Source: Myxococcales bacterium
GTDB taxonomy: Bacteria; Myxococcota_A; Polyangia; Haliangiales; Haliangiaceae
Reading direction: 5' to 3'
DNA: 60,380 nt
NCBI GenBank assembly: GCA_947483555.1
Contig: CANKMW010000055.1
Location: 1-60,380, forward strand
Shown: piece by piece, positions 37,142 through 46,325 of the stretch
Layout of the letters: every line of letters begins with the position of its first letter
Position numbering within the stretch: the stretch's first letter is position 1
The notes under the pieces: generated by a model
Seen by the model: only the letters and a program-made list of their open reading frames with translations
What the model was told of the DNA's origin: nothing
Database searches by the model: none
Program-made: the position numbers and the translations under genes

Positions 37142-38104
37142 TCAGGTGCGGCGCGGGTCGAGACGCAGCGACACGTACTGATCCGGCTGGGACGGCGCAG
37201 CGATCTCGCCGAGGAGCGTCAGGGTGCCGGCGTTGAGCTCGGCGAGCGAGCGGAAGCCCCAGACCTGGACGAAGAGGGTCGAGCCGGGCGCGACGTTGAC
37301 GATGGTGAACTGGCCGTCGTTGTTCATCAGCGGCTCGACGGTGTGACGCACCGGCAGGGATGTCGAGCCGGCCGAGAAGTAGAAGGTCTCGCCGCCGGCG
37401 TTGGTGAACGTCGATGGGACGAAGCTGACTCCGGCGACCGCGTTCGACACGGCGCGGCCCTGGCAATCGCGCATCTCGCCGATGTAGACGGCCTTGGTCG
37501 GGTCGCGCGCGAGCCCGATGAACGCGGGCAGGGCGAGCGCCGTGGCCTGCGAGATCATGGCGACGGTGTCGGTGGCGGCATTCGCGGGCGCGTAGTACCG
37601 GCCGAGCACGACCGTGGAAACGTGGTCCACCGCGATGAGGGTGAAGCCGTAGCGGCGCGTGCCCGACGGCAGCATGCCGAGTGTCATCGAAAAGTCGCCG
37701 CGCGTGGCGGCGACGTTGCTGCTGCTCGCGGTGCCCAGCATCATCAACGGCGAAGTACCCCAGGCCGTGATGCTCGCGTCGCCGACGCCGTTGCCGGTCT
37801 GAAAGTCGGTGATGCGACCGGCGATCGCGATCGTGCCCGTGGACGGCTGGTCGGTGGATGGTGCACCGAGACAGCTCCAGTCGGCATCGCCGACCTCGGT
37901 CCACACGCCGCCGCTCTTCGTGTTGGCCTTGGTGACCGCGAACGGTGTCACGAAGCCACCATTGCTTTCCGGACGGCCGTCTAACGCCGCATCGAGCGCC
38001 GCCGCATCGAGCGCCGCCGCATCGAGCGCCGCCGCATCGTCGCCACCGGAGCACGCGGCCAGCGCGGCGAACGCCGTGGCGCGGAACGTCGTCGACCTCG
38101 ACAT
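37142..38104 (-). CDS. Secreted lipoprotein, tandem paralogue B
   Basis: A 320-aa predicted lipoprotein (lipobox LAAC near residue 18), the tandem paralogue of the gene at 36108-37121, 20 bp downstream of it. A short linker is encoded by three to four 15-bp repeats (LDAAALDAAALDAA), so its length can change without breaking the frame. Both paralogues sit in the segment flanked by 132-bp direct repeats. Function unknown; probably outer-membrane or surface. Confidence 0.8.
   Translation of the reverse strand: MSRSTTFRATAFAALAACSGGDDAAALDAAALDAAALDAALDGRPESNGGFVTPFAVTKANTKSGGVWTEVGDADWSCLGAPSTDQPSTGTIAIAGRITDFQTGNGVGDASITAWGTSPLMMLGTASSSNVAATRGDFSMTLGMLPSGTRRYGFTLIAVDHVSTVVLGRYYAPANAATDTVAMISQATALALPAFIGLARDPTKAVYIGEMRDCQGRAVSNAVAGVSFVPSTFTNAGGETFYFSAGSTSLPVRHTVEPLMNNDGQFTIVNVAPGSTLFVQVWGFRSLAELNAGTLTLLGEIAAPSQPDQYVSLRLDPRRT
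37981..38040 (-). repeat. 15-bp tandem repeat encoding an Ala-Ala-Leu-Asp linker
   Basis: The phrase CGCCGCATCGAGCGC repeats three to four times with a 15-bp (5-codon) period. It encodes AALDA repeats of the lipoprotein linker. Being a multiple of three, unit gain or loss keeps the frame. Confidence 0.8.
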
Positions 38105-38230
38105 GACGGCACCTTATCGCGGGGATTCAGCGCCACCGCAAGCAAAGTCAGGCATCCGCCGGCAGCATCGGTGACCTTGCGGCGAGAAGCGCGACGACCG
38201 CGTCGATCGCGAGCTGACCGGGGCGACGGC

Positions 38231-38363
38231 CTGGTGCGCGCCGCCCAGGTCTGGTTCGCGAGCTGACCGCGCTCGGTCACGCGACGGTGAGCGCGAAGAC
38301 CTCGACGTCGACCCGGCGCGCGTGGAGGGCATGGTCGGGCCCGCGGCCGGGCGCGCCCAGGCC
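38231..38363. repeat. 132-bp direct repeat, right copy
   Basis: Carries a lone copy of the lysE 3' end (VRAAQVWFAS then stop, 38231-38265) without a lysE body, joined to the intact 3' end of the DUF2071 gene. It matches 35485-35616 at about 94%. The 170-bp stretch before it (38105-38230) has no gene; a short GACGACCGCGTC match suggests further decayed lysE sequence. Confidence 0.85.
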
Positions 38364-39023
38364 GGCCAGCTCGAACACCCGGGCGTCGTGGGCCTCGACC
38401 CGCGCCGGGCTCAACGGGTATGGCGGGTGGTGGACCTGGCCGGTGAACAGGCGCCCGTCGCGCCGCCGGCGGGCGAACAACCGGTAGCGCTCGGCGAGGA
38501 AGAACTCGAGCGTGCCGGGACTGGCGGCGCCGGGCGCCGCCTCGGGCTGGTACGCGAAGCGCGCCGGGTGGTCATCGCGGCGGCGGCGAGAGACGTACTC
38601 GACCTGCTCGCCGACCACCCGGGCCCACATCGTGGCGTGCTGATACGGCAGGTGGAAGGCGGCGCGCGCGATCCACACCGCGAGCGCCCGGTTGCAGTCG
38701 AGCGAGTAGAACCACACGCCGCTGCGGCCGTGCCCGTCCACCACGTAGGTGCGCAGGTTCAGCTCGAGGAAGCTCGACAGCCAGGGCACCGGCGGCAGAT
38801 ACGCGGGCCGGATCCGGTTCATGAAGAACGGCACCAGCCCGACCCAGGCCCGACCGTCGTGGGTGTCGACGGTCAGCCCGGGCGGCAACGTGCGCTGGAT
38901 CGCGGCCGGGTCCCAGGCCCAGTGCAGGAACAGCAGGTGCTCCCAGCGCTGGTACCCGAACACGCGCCCGGCCGGGCGTTCGCGCTCGGCCAGCCGCTGC
39001 TCGAGAGTTGGCACCATCGACAT
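38277..39023 (-). CDS. DUF2071 (YqjF-like) family protein
   Basis: A 248-aa protein matching DUF2071: an early GYQRWEHLLFLHWAWDPAAI, LPPGLTVDTHDGRAWVGLVP, a middle SSFLELNLRTYVVDGHGRSGV and the late LARRYRLF-like AERYRLFARR. The family is distantly like acetoacetate decarboxylase; function is unknown. Its end was copied to 35531-35616, where it once would have met lysE directly. It follows a small helical-protein gene by 21 bp. Confidence 0.85.
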   Translation of the reverse strand: MSMVPTLEQRLAERERPAGRVFGYQRWEHLLFLHWAWDPAAIQRTLPPGLTVDTHDGRAWVGLVPFFMNRIRPAYLPPVPWLSSFLELNLRTYVVDGHGRSGVWFYSLDCNRALAVWIARAAFHLPYQHATMWARVVGEQVEYVSRRRRDDHPARFAYQPEAAPGAASPGTLEFFLAERYRLFARRRRDGRLFTGQVHHPPYPLSPARVEAHDARVFELAGLGAPGRGPDHALHARRVDVEVFALTVA

Positions 39024-39044
39024 GCCCGCGACCAGGCCGGCTCG

Positions 39045-39383
39045 CTAGCCCTCGAGCTTCTCGACGATCAGCTCGATGAACTCCTTGGCGCCGAGCTCGC
39101 GATACGAGTAGCCGTCCTCGAACCACTGCACGACCGGGTCGGCCTGGCCCTCCTTCATCATCGCCGGCACCGAGCCCCGACCGCTGATCGCCAGCAGTCG
39201 ACCGATCACGGCGTCCGCGTTCACGTGCTCGAGGTAGTTCTTCCGGAGCCAGGTGAAGATCAGGTAGATGAGGGCGGGGTCGGCATCCTCGACGAGCGCG
39301 AAGGAATCCGCCGCACTCATGGTTCCCTCCTCGATGCCCTCGAGGATGCGAAGCGCGGCCCGCTGTTCTTGCTCGAATGCCAT
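39045..39383 (-). CDS. Small helical protein of unknown function
   Basis: A 112-aa acidic, cytoplasmic, mostly helical protein (MAFEQEQRAALRILEGIEEG, DPALIYLIFTWLRKNYLEHV). No family is recognised. ATG 39383 is the likely start; the frame is open to 39398. It probably forms an operon with the DUF2071 gene 21 bp downstream. Confidence 0.7.
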   Translation of the reverse strand: MAFEQEQRAALRILEGIEEGTMSAADSFALVEDADPALIYLIFTWLRKNYLEHVNADAVIGRLLAISGRGSVPAMMKEGQADPVVQWFEDGYSYRELGAKEFIELIVEKLEG

Positions 39384-39455
39384 ACGGTGATCTAGCACCA
39401 GCGCCGCCGCGAACCGACCGCGCGACCATGAAAATTGCGACTCACCGCGGCCGCG

Positions 39456-40304
39456 TCACGGGGTCGCCGAGCCGCCGCTCGGACCGCGGCGAGCGCGGAT
39501 CGCGAGGGCGCCGCCGATCGCCGCCAGCACCACGAGCGCGAAGACCTGGCCGCTCGACAGCCCGGCGATGAAGCCCCGCGCTTCGTCGCCGCGCAGGTTC
39601 TCGATGCCGAGCCGGACCGCGGCGTACGCCACCACCGCCGCGACGAAGACCCGCCCGGAGCCGACCCGCTGCGCGCGCCGGTTGTAGGCCCAGGCGGCGA
39701 GCCCGATCGCGAGCCCGAGCGCGGCTTCGTACAGCTGGGTCGGGTGCACCGGCAACGAGGCGTCGCGGGTGGTCGGGAGCAGGCCCTGGGCGACGTGGTC
39801 GCGCCACGCCGCGCTACCGCGCGGGAACCGCACCGCCCACGGCAGCGACGAGATCTGGCCGTGGTCGCAGCCGGCCAGGAAGCAGCCGACCCGGATCAGC
39901 GCCAGCGACACGCCGAGCATCGGCGTGCTGCGATCGGCCAGCCAGCCCAGGCGGGGCCCGCCGCGCCGGCAGGTCGCCCACACCGCCAGCCCGCCGGCCA
40001 GGTAGCCCCAGAACGAGGTCATCCCGGCCAGGCGCGGACGCACGCGGCCGGTGCGCACGTAGACCTCGACGACGTCGATCACGGCCGGCACCAGGACGCC
40101 AGCGACCACCGCGGTGACGTACGCGACCACGACCACGGTGGCGACCGCACCGGGGTCGCCGCCGTCGCGGCGCGCGTGACGCAGGAGCACCCACAAGGTC
40201 AGGAGCCCGGCGATCCCCACCATCGTGAACCAGGTCGGCGCCAGGAGCTGCGCAGCGGTCGGTGAGACGAACTGCGCCAGCCAGGCGACGACGTGGCTCC
40301 TCAC
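39456..40304 (-). CDS. Lgt-like prolipoprotein diacylglyceryl transferase paralogue
   Basis: A 282-aa inner-membrane protein with about seven transmembrane helices and the Lgt signatures IRVGCFLAGCDHG (canonical RIGCFLNG), LPWAVRFPRG, HPTQLYEA and a late VRLGIENLRGDE. Lgt moves diacylglyceryl from phosphatidylglycerol to a Cys thiol. The normally conserved HGG motif before the first cytoplasmic loop is WGY here (TSFWGYLAGG), so the His essential in E. coli Lgt is missing. The GTG start overlaps the stop of a MYXO-CTERM-type gene by 4 nt. It may therefore be a specialised Lgt for that protein or group, but this is inference; it is unlikely to be the housekeeping Lgt. Confidence 0.8.
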   Translation of the reverse strand: MRSHVVAWLAQFVSPTAAQLLAPTWFTMVGIAGLLTLWVLLRHARRDGGDPGAVATVVVVAYVTAVVAGVLVPAVIDVVEVYVRTGRVRPRLAGMTSFWGYLAGGLAVWATCRRGGPRLGWLADRSTPMLGVSLALIRVGCFLAGCDHGQISSLPWAVRFPRGSAAWRDHVAQGLLPTTRDASLPVHPTQLYEAALGLAIGLAAWAYNRRAQRVGSGRVFVAAVVAYAAVRLGIENLRGDEARGFIAGLSSGQVFALVVLAAIGGALAIRARRGPSGGSATP

Positions 40305-41769
40305 GCCGGGTCCGCAGGCGGTCGCGCCCGCTCGCGCCGTCGCGGCCGCCGCCGCGCCCACAGCGCTGCCGGGACCGGGAGCAGGACCCAGATCAGGCCG
40401 GCGGCGAGACCGGCGCCGCGTGACGGTTGACGGGCGACCGAGCAATTTCCGCCGCCGCCGCCGCCGTTGCAACCACCCCCGCCGCTGCTGTCGTTGCAGC
40501 CGCCACCGCCGCCACCACACCCGCTGCTGTCGTTGCAGCCGTCGTCGGTGGTGGAGTCGTTGCAGCTACCGCTGTTGCTGTTGCCGCTGTCGCACGAGCC
40601 GCAGTCGCAGCCGCTGCACGAGCCGCAACTACCGTCGCTGCCGCCGATGCCGTAGAGCTGGGTCAGGCACACCGACATCGCGTTGACGCACGCTTGATCG
40701 TCGAGAAACTCGGCGTTGGCGTTGAGCCCGCCGGCGCTGTCGATGGCGACCGCGTCGATCGGACACGACGAACTATGATCGGCGATACAGGCGGCGATGT
40801 TGGACAGCGACACCGCCAGGTTCGCGCACAGCAGCGCGTAGTTGCGGCCCGGGTTGGCCGCCAGCAGCGTGCAGGCCTCCATGCCGGTCATGCCGGTCCA
40901 GATCGGGTCACACTGACCGCCGGCGAGGCAGACGCCGCAGTCGCTCTGCACCGCCGACGCGCACGAGGCGATCGAGTCGTCGTAGCTCCACGTCGAGGTC
41001 ACGAGCGGCAGCGCGATGATCGGCGACAGCGGCGGGGCGAACCGGGTCGGGGTGGGCGGCGCGCCGCTCGCCGCCGACGACGCCACCGCATCGTCGCTGG
41101 CACCGACGGCGGTGACGATCGGGTTGACCAGCAGGGTCGGCGTGCCGTCGGCGGCGCTCACCAGCGCGGCGACCACCGCGAGCTGCACCACCGGCACCAC
41201 GCGCACCCGGGCGGCGCCCGGGGCGGCGTCGGTCGCGAGGTCGATCAGCACCTCGAAGTCGCACTCCGCGTCGGTCGGACATGGCCAGGCCCGGGGATCC
41301 AGCTCGACGGCAACCGTCGCCGCACCGTCGCCGCACCGTCGCCGCCACCGGCGCCACGCTCGCCGCGCAGCGTCGCGCTGCTGGCGAGGGCCTCGATGGC
41401 CTGGCCCGCGGCCGGGGCGCGATCGCGATCGATGACGACCAGGCCGACGGCGTCGAGCCCCTGGTCCAGGAGTCGATCGTCGATCACGGTCAGCGCGTGG
41501 ACGACCGCGGCGTCGTCGACGAGCTCGCCGACGTCGGTCAAGGCGAGGTCGGCGCCCGGGCTCAACCCCGCGGCGAGGACCTGACGGGCGGCCGCCCGCT
41601 GGGCGTCGTTCCACGTCACCGCGACCCGGGGCGCCACCCCGAGCAGATCGCGGAGCTCGAGATCGCCGGGATCGATCGACTCGTCGGCTGCCCCGCAGGC
41701 GCCGGCCGCCGCCAGGGCCGCCACCAGCACCATCGCACGAGGGATCCGGACCGAGCGTGGCTGCCGCAT
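40301..41769 (-). pseudogene. MYXO-CTERM-type secreted protein, frame broken at an 11-bp repeat
   Basis: The two halves of one gene. The N-terminal half (41769 to stop at 41245) has a signal peptide with lipobox AGAC (VLVAALAAAGACG). The C-terminal half, in another frame to 40301, gives VAVELDPRAWPCPTDAECDF and onward, ending in a Gly/Cys/Asn-rich tract (about residues 380-440) and a tail of the MYXO-CTERM type: Cys (CSVARQPSRGAG), a hydrophobic helix, then an Arg-rich end. The break lies in three copies of an 11-bp unit (41313-41345). With two copies the frame is continuous and encodes 485 aa. Its stop overlaps the Lgt-like gene. An N-terminal lipobox plus a C-terminal Cys anchor in one protein would be unusual. 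Assembly error is the main alternative. Confidence 0.75.
41313..41345 (-). repeat. Three copies of an 11-bp unit at the frame break
   Basis: ACCGTCGCCGC occurs three times head to tail, on the plus strand at 41313, 41324 and 41335. Because 11 is not a multiple of three, each gain or loss changes the reading frame of the minus-strand gene. Two copies restore one open frame across both halves; three, as here, do not. Confidence 0.9.
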
Positions 41770-41950
41770 CCGACGAACGTCTCATCCCGCACGCGGACGG
41801 GCAATCGTTCCTGCCACCTGGCGACCGGTCGCCGCGTGCTGTCACCCAGCTTCGGGGCCGGTGGGCGTGACAGGTGACAGCCTGGCGTCTCCCAACCGGG
41901 CGCGAACCCGTGGCGGTCGAGCGGGTACGGCGCGTGCAACCGCCCTGATC

Positions 41951-43135
41951 ATGAGCAAGACAATCACGATCCTGGTCACGATGCTGGCCACCACGGCGAT
42001 CGCGAGCGCCGACAACGACGACGACGCCGAGGCGGCCGCCAAGCTGCTGTTCGGCGGCGGCCTGCTGATCGAGCCCCAGGGCGATTCGGTCACCATCTCC
42101 TACGATCCGAAGGGGACCTTGAACGACGCCCGGGTCCGCGATCTCGTCGAGCGCTTCCTCAAGCCGGAGGTCCGCAACCGCGGCGCGTCGCCGTCCTTCA
42201 ACGCCGAGTTCCAGCTCTACCTCGTCGACTACAGCAGCCCCGCGAAGCAGGGCGGTAGCGCGTGGGTGATGCTCGAGCCGATGGAGAAGCGCAACGCCTG
42301 CATCAACATCGCCGAGGAGATCCGCGACTCGGACCGGATGGCCGCGACGCTCGACTGGTGCCGGTGGGAGGCGGGGCGCACCGCGCGCCACAGCTTGCAC
42401 GACTTCAAGGGCCAGCCCGTGGTCGGCAAGGCCGGCGAGTGGAACTACCACGGCGAGCTGAAGTTCACGACGCCGATGTGGAAGGACGACAACCTCCACC
42501 TGGTCGTCCCCGGCCTCGAGCGTGCCATCGACATCCAGGGCCTGCGCGTGCAGCAGAACTTGTTGCGCTACCTGCCGGAGGAGAACCGGTACCTGGCGCC
42601 GGCCAAGCGCTTGATGGCGAAGAACGAGGACTGGACCAAGCAGCGCGCCGCCGCGGTCGCCGCCCTCGACAAGAAGCAGGCCGGCGCCAAGGGCCGCAAG
42701 GTGGTCTTCGGCCGGCGCTGGTTCGGGCCCTGGGATCCGGTCGAGGCGGTGACCAGCGTCGATAGCTGCCTGCAGGTGTACTGGAAGGCGTTCGCGGCTC
42801 CCAAGGTCAAGTCGGGCGCGGTCCATGTCTGGCAGATGGCGGTCGATGGCACGGTGTGCAAGACCGACTTCATCCAGAACCACTGGATCGCGGTCAACGG
42901 CCCCTTCTTCACCGGCAGCCCCGACGACTGCTCGCCACAGCTGGTGACCGCGGGCAAGCACAAGCTCGAGGTCACCCTGTACGCGACCAAGGATCAGAAG
43001 ACCGGGCGGGTCACGTTCGATTCCAGCGACACCTCGTTCCGCGAGGAGATCCGTTCGGTCACCGGCAAGACGGTCGCCCGGGGTGTGATGACGTGCGAGA
43101 ACGCCACCGATCTGACGATCCGCGCCGGCAACTGA
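41951..43135 (+). CDS. Secreted protein of unknown function
   Basis: A 394-aa protein with a Sec signal peptide (SKTITILVTMLATTAIASA, cleavage after about residue 20) and an acidic mature start (DNDDDAEAA). It has several cysteines and a late beta-rich part (AVNGPFFTGSPDDCSPQLVT). It is probably periplasmic. No family is recognised. It resembles the secreted protein at 14664 only in type, not in sequence. The ATG is set by the signal peptide. Confidence 0.75.
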   Translation: MSKTITILVTMLATTAIASADNDDDAEAAAKLLFGGGLLIEPQGDSVTISYDPKGTLNDARVRDLVERFLKPEVRNRGASPSFNAEFQLYLVDYSSPAKQGGSAWVMLEPMEKRNACINIAEEIRDSDRMAATLDWCRWEAGRTARHSLHDFKGQPVVGKAGEWNYHGELKFTTPMWKDDNLHLVVPGLERAIDIQGLRVQQNLLRYLPEENRYLAPAKRLMAKNEDWTKQRAAAVAALDKKQAGAKGRKVVFGRRWFGPWDPVEAVTSVDSCLQVYWKAFAAPKVKSGAVHVWQMAVDGTVCKTDFIQNHWIAVNGPFFTGSPDDCSPQLVTAGKHKLEVTLYATKDQKTGRVTFDSSDTSFREEIRSVTGKTVARGVMTCENATDLTIRAGN

Positions 43136-43177
43136 GCGCGCACGCCGACGGCGACTTGGTCGCGCGTTCGCTCGCCC

Positions 43178-45040
43178 TCAGCGCCGGACCGCGGCGCCGA
43201 GCGCAGCCGCCAGCTCGACCGCGGTCCAGTAGCGCTGGTCAGGACGCTTGGCCAGCCCGCAGGCCAGCACCGAGTCGACGATCGCGGGCACCCGGACCAG
43301 CAGCCCGACCCGCGGCGCCACCTCGTGGACGACGTGGAAGATCAGCGCCGGCATCTCGATCCCGGCGAACGGTGGCCGCCCGGTGAGGCAGCGATAGCAG
43401 AGCGCGGCCAGCGCGTAGACGTCGCTCCGGTGGTCGGTCTCGCGGCCGGCGGCCTGCTCCGGTGACATGTAGTGCGGCGTGCCGATCAGGTGGCCGTGGG
43501 TCAGCGTGCCCGCGCCGTCGGCGAGCTTGGAGACCCCGAAGTCGAGGATCTTCCACACCGCCGCGCCGCGCTCGTCGACGGCGCGGAACACGTTCTGCGG
43601 CTTGAGGTCGCGGTGGACCACGCCGACCAGGCGCGCCACCTCCAGCCCGGCCGCCAGCTGCCAGGCCAGCTCCACCACCTCGTGCAGCGGCAGTCGTCCC
43701 TTGGCCCGCAGGTACCCCGAGAGATCGGTGCCCTGCAACAGCTCCATCGCCAGGTAGGGCACCGGCGCGCCGGTGACGCTGACCTCGAGCACGCGCACCA
43801 CGTGTGCCGAACGCAGTGACGCCGCCGCGCGCGCCTCACGCTCGAAGCGCGCCAGGTTGCCCGGCACCTCGGCGGTCTCGACCTGGAGCAGCTTGACCGC
43901 GGCGGGCTCGCCGGTCGTGACGTGGTGGCCGGCGTAGACCTCACCGACGGCGCCACGCCCGATGACCGCACCGAGACGGAACGAGCCCAGCACCTGGTGG
44001 CTCCAGCGACCCTCGTCACCGAGCCGCATCGAGTGCTCCAGGTCCTGGTGGACCTCGTGGAGCTGGGCCTCACGCTCACCGATCGTGGTGACCGCAGCCT
44101 CGAGCTGGCGCAGCGAACGCACCGAGGTCCGGCGTGACGCGCGGGCATGAACGTAGGCGGCCACCAGCACACAGAGGAAGCTGGCCTCGAGCACCAGCTG
44201 GATCTCGGGGCGATCGCTGCGGGTCGACACCAGGCCACGATCGCGGACGTGGCCGGTGAGGCACAACGCGATCAGCGTCGCGTGGCCGATCGCGAACATG
44301 AGGAACGACCCGCGCGCGATCCAGCGGTGTTGGCCGAGCGCGATCACATACAACCCCAGCGTCGGCAGGATCAGCGCACCGGACTGCAGGCCGTACACGA
44401 ACACCGAGCCGAGCGCGGCACACACGCCGCTGAACCAGACCGCGACCAGCCGGGGCGCGGTCCAGACCCGGCCGGCGAGCAGGAGGAGCAGGTTGGCCAG
44501 CACGAAGACCGCGGTCGAGGCCCACAACAGCCGCTCCGCGCTCGCCTCGACCCCGAGCAGCGGCGTGATCGCTGCGCTCGGGATCGCGAGCACCGTGTTG
44601 ACCAGCACCAGGTTGCGGGTGCGCTGGGCCTCGTCCTCGCGGAGGGCCGCACCGGTGAGCGATGGACTCCCCGGCGCCGATGTGACGGGTGACGGCGACA
44701 GCGACCGCGACGGCAACAGCGGTGGCCGTGGCCCGGCGATCGGCGCCGCGGCGGCTGGTGGCGCGACCGTCGATGGTGGTGGGATCGGTACCGGCGCCGG
44801 CGTCGGCGCCGGGGTCACCCGGGTGACCCCGGACGAGGTCTCGACGAGTGCGCCGCTCGGCACGGCCTCGATCACCGTCGCCGCGGCCGACACGTCGCCG
44901 CCTGGCGGCGTGCTGCCCTGCACCCGCAGCCGCCGCGATGGACGCGGCCGCACCTGGGTGGTGAACGTCGCGGTCGGGACCTCGACCGGCGTTGGCGTAT
45001 CGCCCCGGCGCGTGTTCAGCGTGTCGTCGTCGTCCAGCAC
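43178..45040 (-). CDS. Membrane Ser/Thr protein kinase
   Basis: A 620-aa protein: a disordered Pro/Ser/Ala-rich N terminus (1-140), about six transmembrane helices (145-300), a coiled coil (EAAVTTIGEREAQLHEVHQD) and a kinase domain at about 355-615. It has GRGAVGEVY, AAVKLL, HRDLKPQN, DFGVSK and GTPHYMSPEQ. It is a paralogue of the kinase at 7276-8979 in both membrane and kinase parts. The glycine loop reads GRGAVG rather than GRGGMG. Confidence 0.9.
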   Translation of the reverse strand: MLDDDDTLNTRRGDTPTPVEVPTATFTTQVRPRPSRRLRVQGSTPPGGDVSAAATVIEAVPSGALVETSSGVTRVTPAPTPAPVPIPPPSTVAPPAAAAPIAGPRPPLLPSRSLSPSPVTSAPGSPSLTGAALREDEAQRTRNLVLVNTVLAIPSAAITPLLGVEASAERLLWASTAVFVLANLLLLLAGRVWTAPRLVAVWFSGVCAALGSVFVYGLQSGALILPTLGLYVIALGQHRWIARGSFLMFAIGHATLIALCLTGHVRDRGLVSTRSDRPEIQLVLEASFLCVLVAAYVHARASRRTSVRSLRQLEAAVTTIGEREAQLHEVHQDLEHSMRLGDEGRWSHQVLGSFRLGAVIGRGAVGEVYAGHHVTTGEPAAVKLLQVETAEVPGNLARFEREARAAASLRSAHVVRVLEVSVTGAPVPYLAMELLQGTDLSGYLRAKGRLPLHEVVELAWQLAAGLEVARLVGVVHRDLKPQNVFRAVDERGAAVWKILDFGVSKLADGAGTLTHGHLIGTPHYMSPEQAAGRETDHRSDVYALAALCYRCLTGRPPFAGIEMPALIFHVVHEVAPRVGLLVRVPAIVDSVLACGLAKRPDQRYWTAVELAAALGAAVRR

Positions 45041-45148
45041 CGCGCCACCCTAACGCGGCGGGCGTCGAGTGTCCGAGGTCCGGACGGGCACGACCACGCC
45101 GATCACGAACTGATCAACCTTGATCAAGAATGATCACCAGGACGACGT

Positions 45149-46198
45149 TCAGAACCGGGCCTGGGTCCACAGCAGCAAGCGGTGGTCGTGGGGGCCGGCC
45201 TCGTCCTCGAAGATCTCGTACGTGGCCATGGCCCGCAGCCGCGCGGTCGGCCGGCCCGCGTAACCGCCGAACGTCCAGCGCTTGAACTCCTCGGCGTCGG
45301 CGGCGTCGTAGCGCACCACCGGCCCGACGTCCCACGGCGTCTTGCCCGCGATCAGCAGCGAGTAGGCCATGGCGTCGCCGCCGGCGTCGGGATCGGCGGG
45401 CACCGCGTCGGCGCCCATCGCGTATTCGGCGGCGACGAACACCCAGCGATGCTCGACCTCGACGTCGGCGCCGAGGCGCCAGAAGGTGAAGCGGAACCCG
45501 GGCAGCAGCGGCGGGCCGGGGTCGTCGGGTTCGCGCTGGTCGCCGATCGCGCCCGACACCCCGGCGCGCACCATCAGCGCGGCGTCCGGATCGTCGTAGC
45601 GCGCACCGACCCGGGCCCACACGTTCTTGCGCTCGGTGTCGTCGACCTGCACGTTCATGCCGGCGCCGTTGACCACCGCGACGTGGTCCTCGAACGTGAA
45701 CCCGGAGCCCAGCGGCACCTCGCCGACCACGGCGACACCGATGTCGCGCAGGGTGAGACCGCGGCCCAGCCCCTCGGCCAGCTCGGAGCGCACCACCGTG
45801 TACAGCCGGGTCGACGACTCGCCGTTCTCGTAGCCGAACGGCGTCTTCTGCTGACCGAGCCGGAGCTTGTGATGTGGGATCACCGCGATCGACAGGAAGG
45901 CGTCGCGCATCACACCGCCGATCTCCGGCGCGCGCGGGTCGATCTCGAGATCGAACCTGACCCGCGGCGCGATCCGGCCCTCGAGCTTCACGCGCGCGCG
46001 CTGGACCCGGAACAGGTCGGGCTCCCGGGCGTCGTCGCCGTTGGTGTCGATGCGCAGCTTGTAGAACAGCTGCAGGTAGCCGGAAACCTTGACCCGCCGT
46101 TTCTGCTTCTTGCCCTCCTTCCGGTCCGCGAACGCCGGGCTCGACAGCACGGCCAGGAACCACGTCGCCAGGACCACGAACCGAAAGAGGCTGGGCAC
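45149..46198 (-). CDS. Outer-membrane porin, OprO/OprP-like
   Basis: A 349-aa protein with a signal peptide (cleavage after SSPAFA near residue 24) and a beta-barrel ending in the aromatic residue F, as outer-membrane proteins do. The start VSGYLQLFYKLRIDTNGDD and PDLFRVQRARVKLEGRIAPR match the phosphate/polyphosphate-selective porin O/P family, followed by GQQKTPFGYENGESST. It should form a diffusion pore, perhaps for anions. No phosphate genes are adjacent. Confidence 0.82.
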   Translation of the reverse strand: MPSLFRFVVLATWFLAVLSSPAFADRKEGKKQKRRVKVSGYLQLFYKLRIDTNGDDAREPDLFRVQRARVKLEGRIAPRVRFDLEIDPRAPEIGGVMRDAFLSIAVIPHHKLRLGQQKTPFGYENGESSTRLYTVVRSELAEGLGRGLTLRDIGVAVVGEVPLGSGFTFEDHVAVVNGAGMNVQVDDTERKNVWARVGARYDDPDAALMVRAGVSGAIGDQREPDDPGPPLLPGFRFTFWRLGADVEVEHRWVFVAAEYAMGADAVPADPDAGGDAMAYSLLIAGKTPWDVGPVVRYDAADAEEFKRWTFGGYAGRPTARLRAMATYEIFEDEAGPHDHRLLLWTQARF

Positions 46199-46325
46199 GA
46201 CCGTGGGTGCCCGGATCGGGACGGTTCCTTCCCGACTTTGACGGGCACGCGCCGGGCTGCCGGGCTATACCCGGCGGGCCGCCGAGACGGACTCGGCCAG
46301 TACGGCATTTCCACCGGGAGGATCC

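Noticed and set aside
46201..46325. Sigma-70 promoter for the secreted protein gene
   Set aside because: TTGACG and TATACC are both present but 22 bp apart, too far for a standard promoter.
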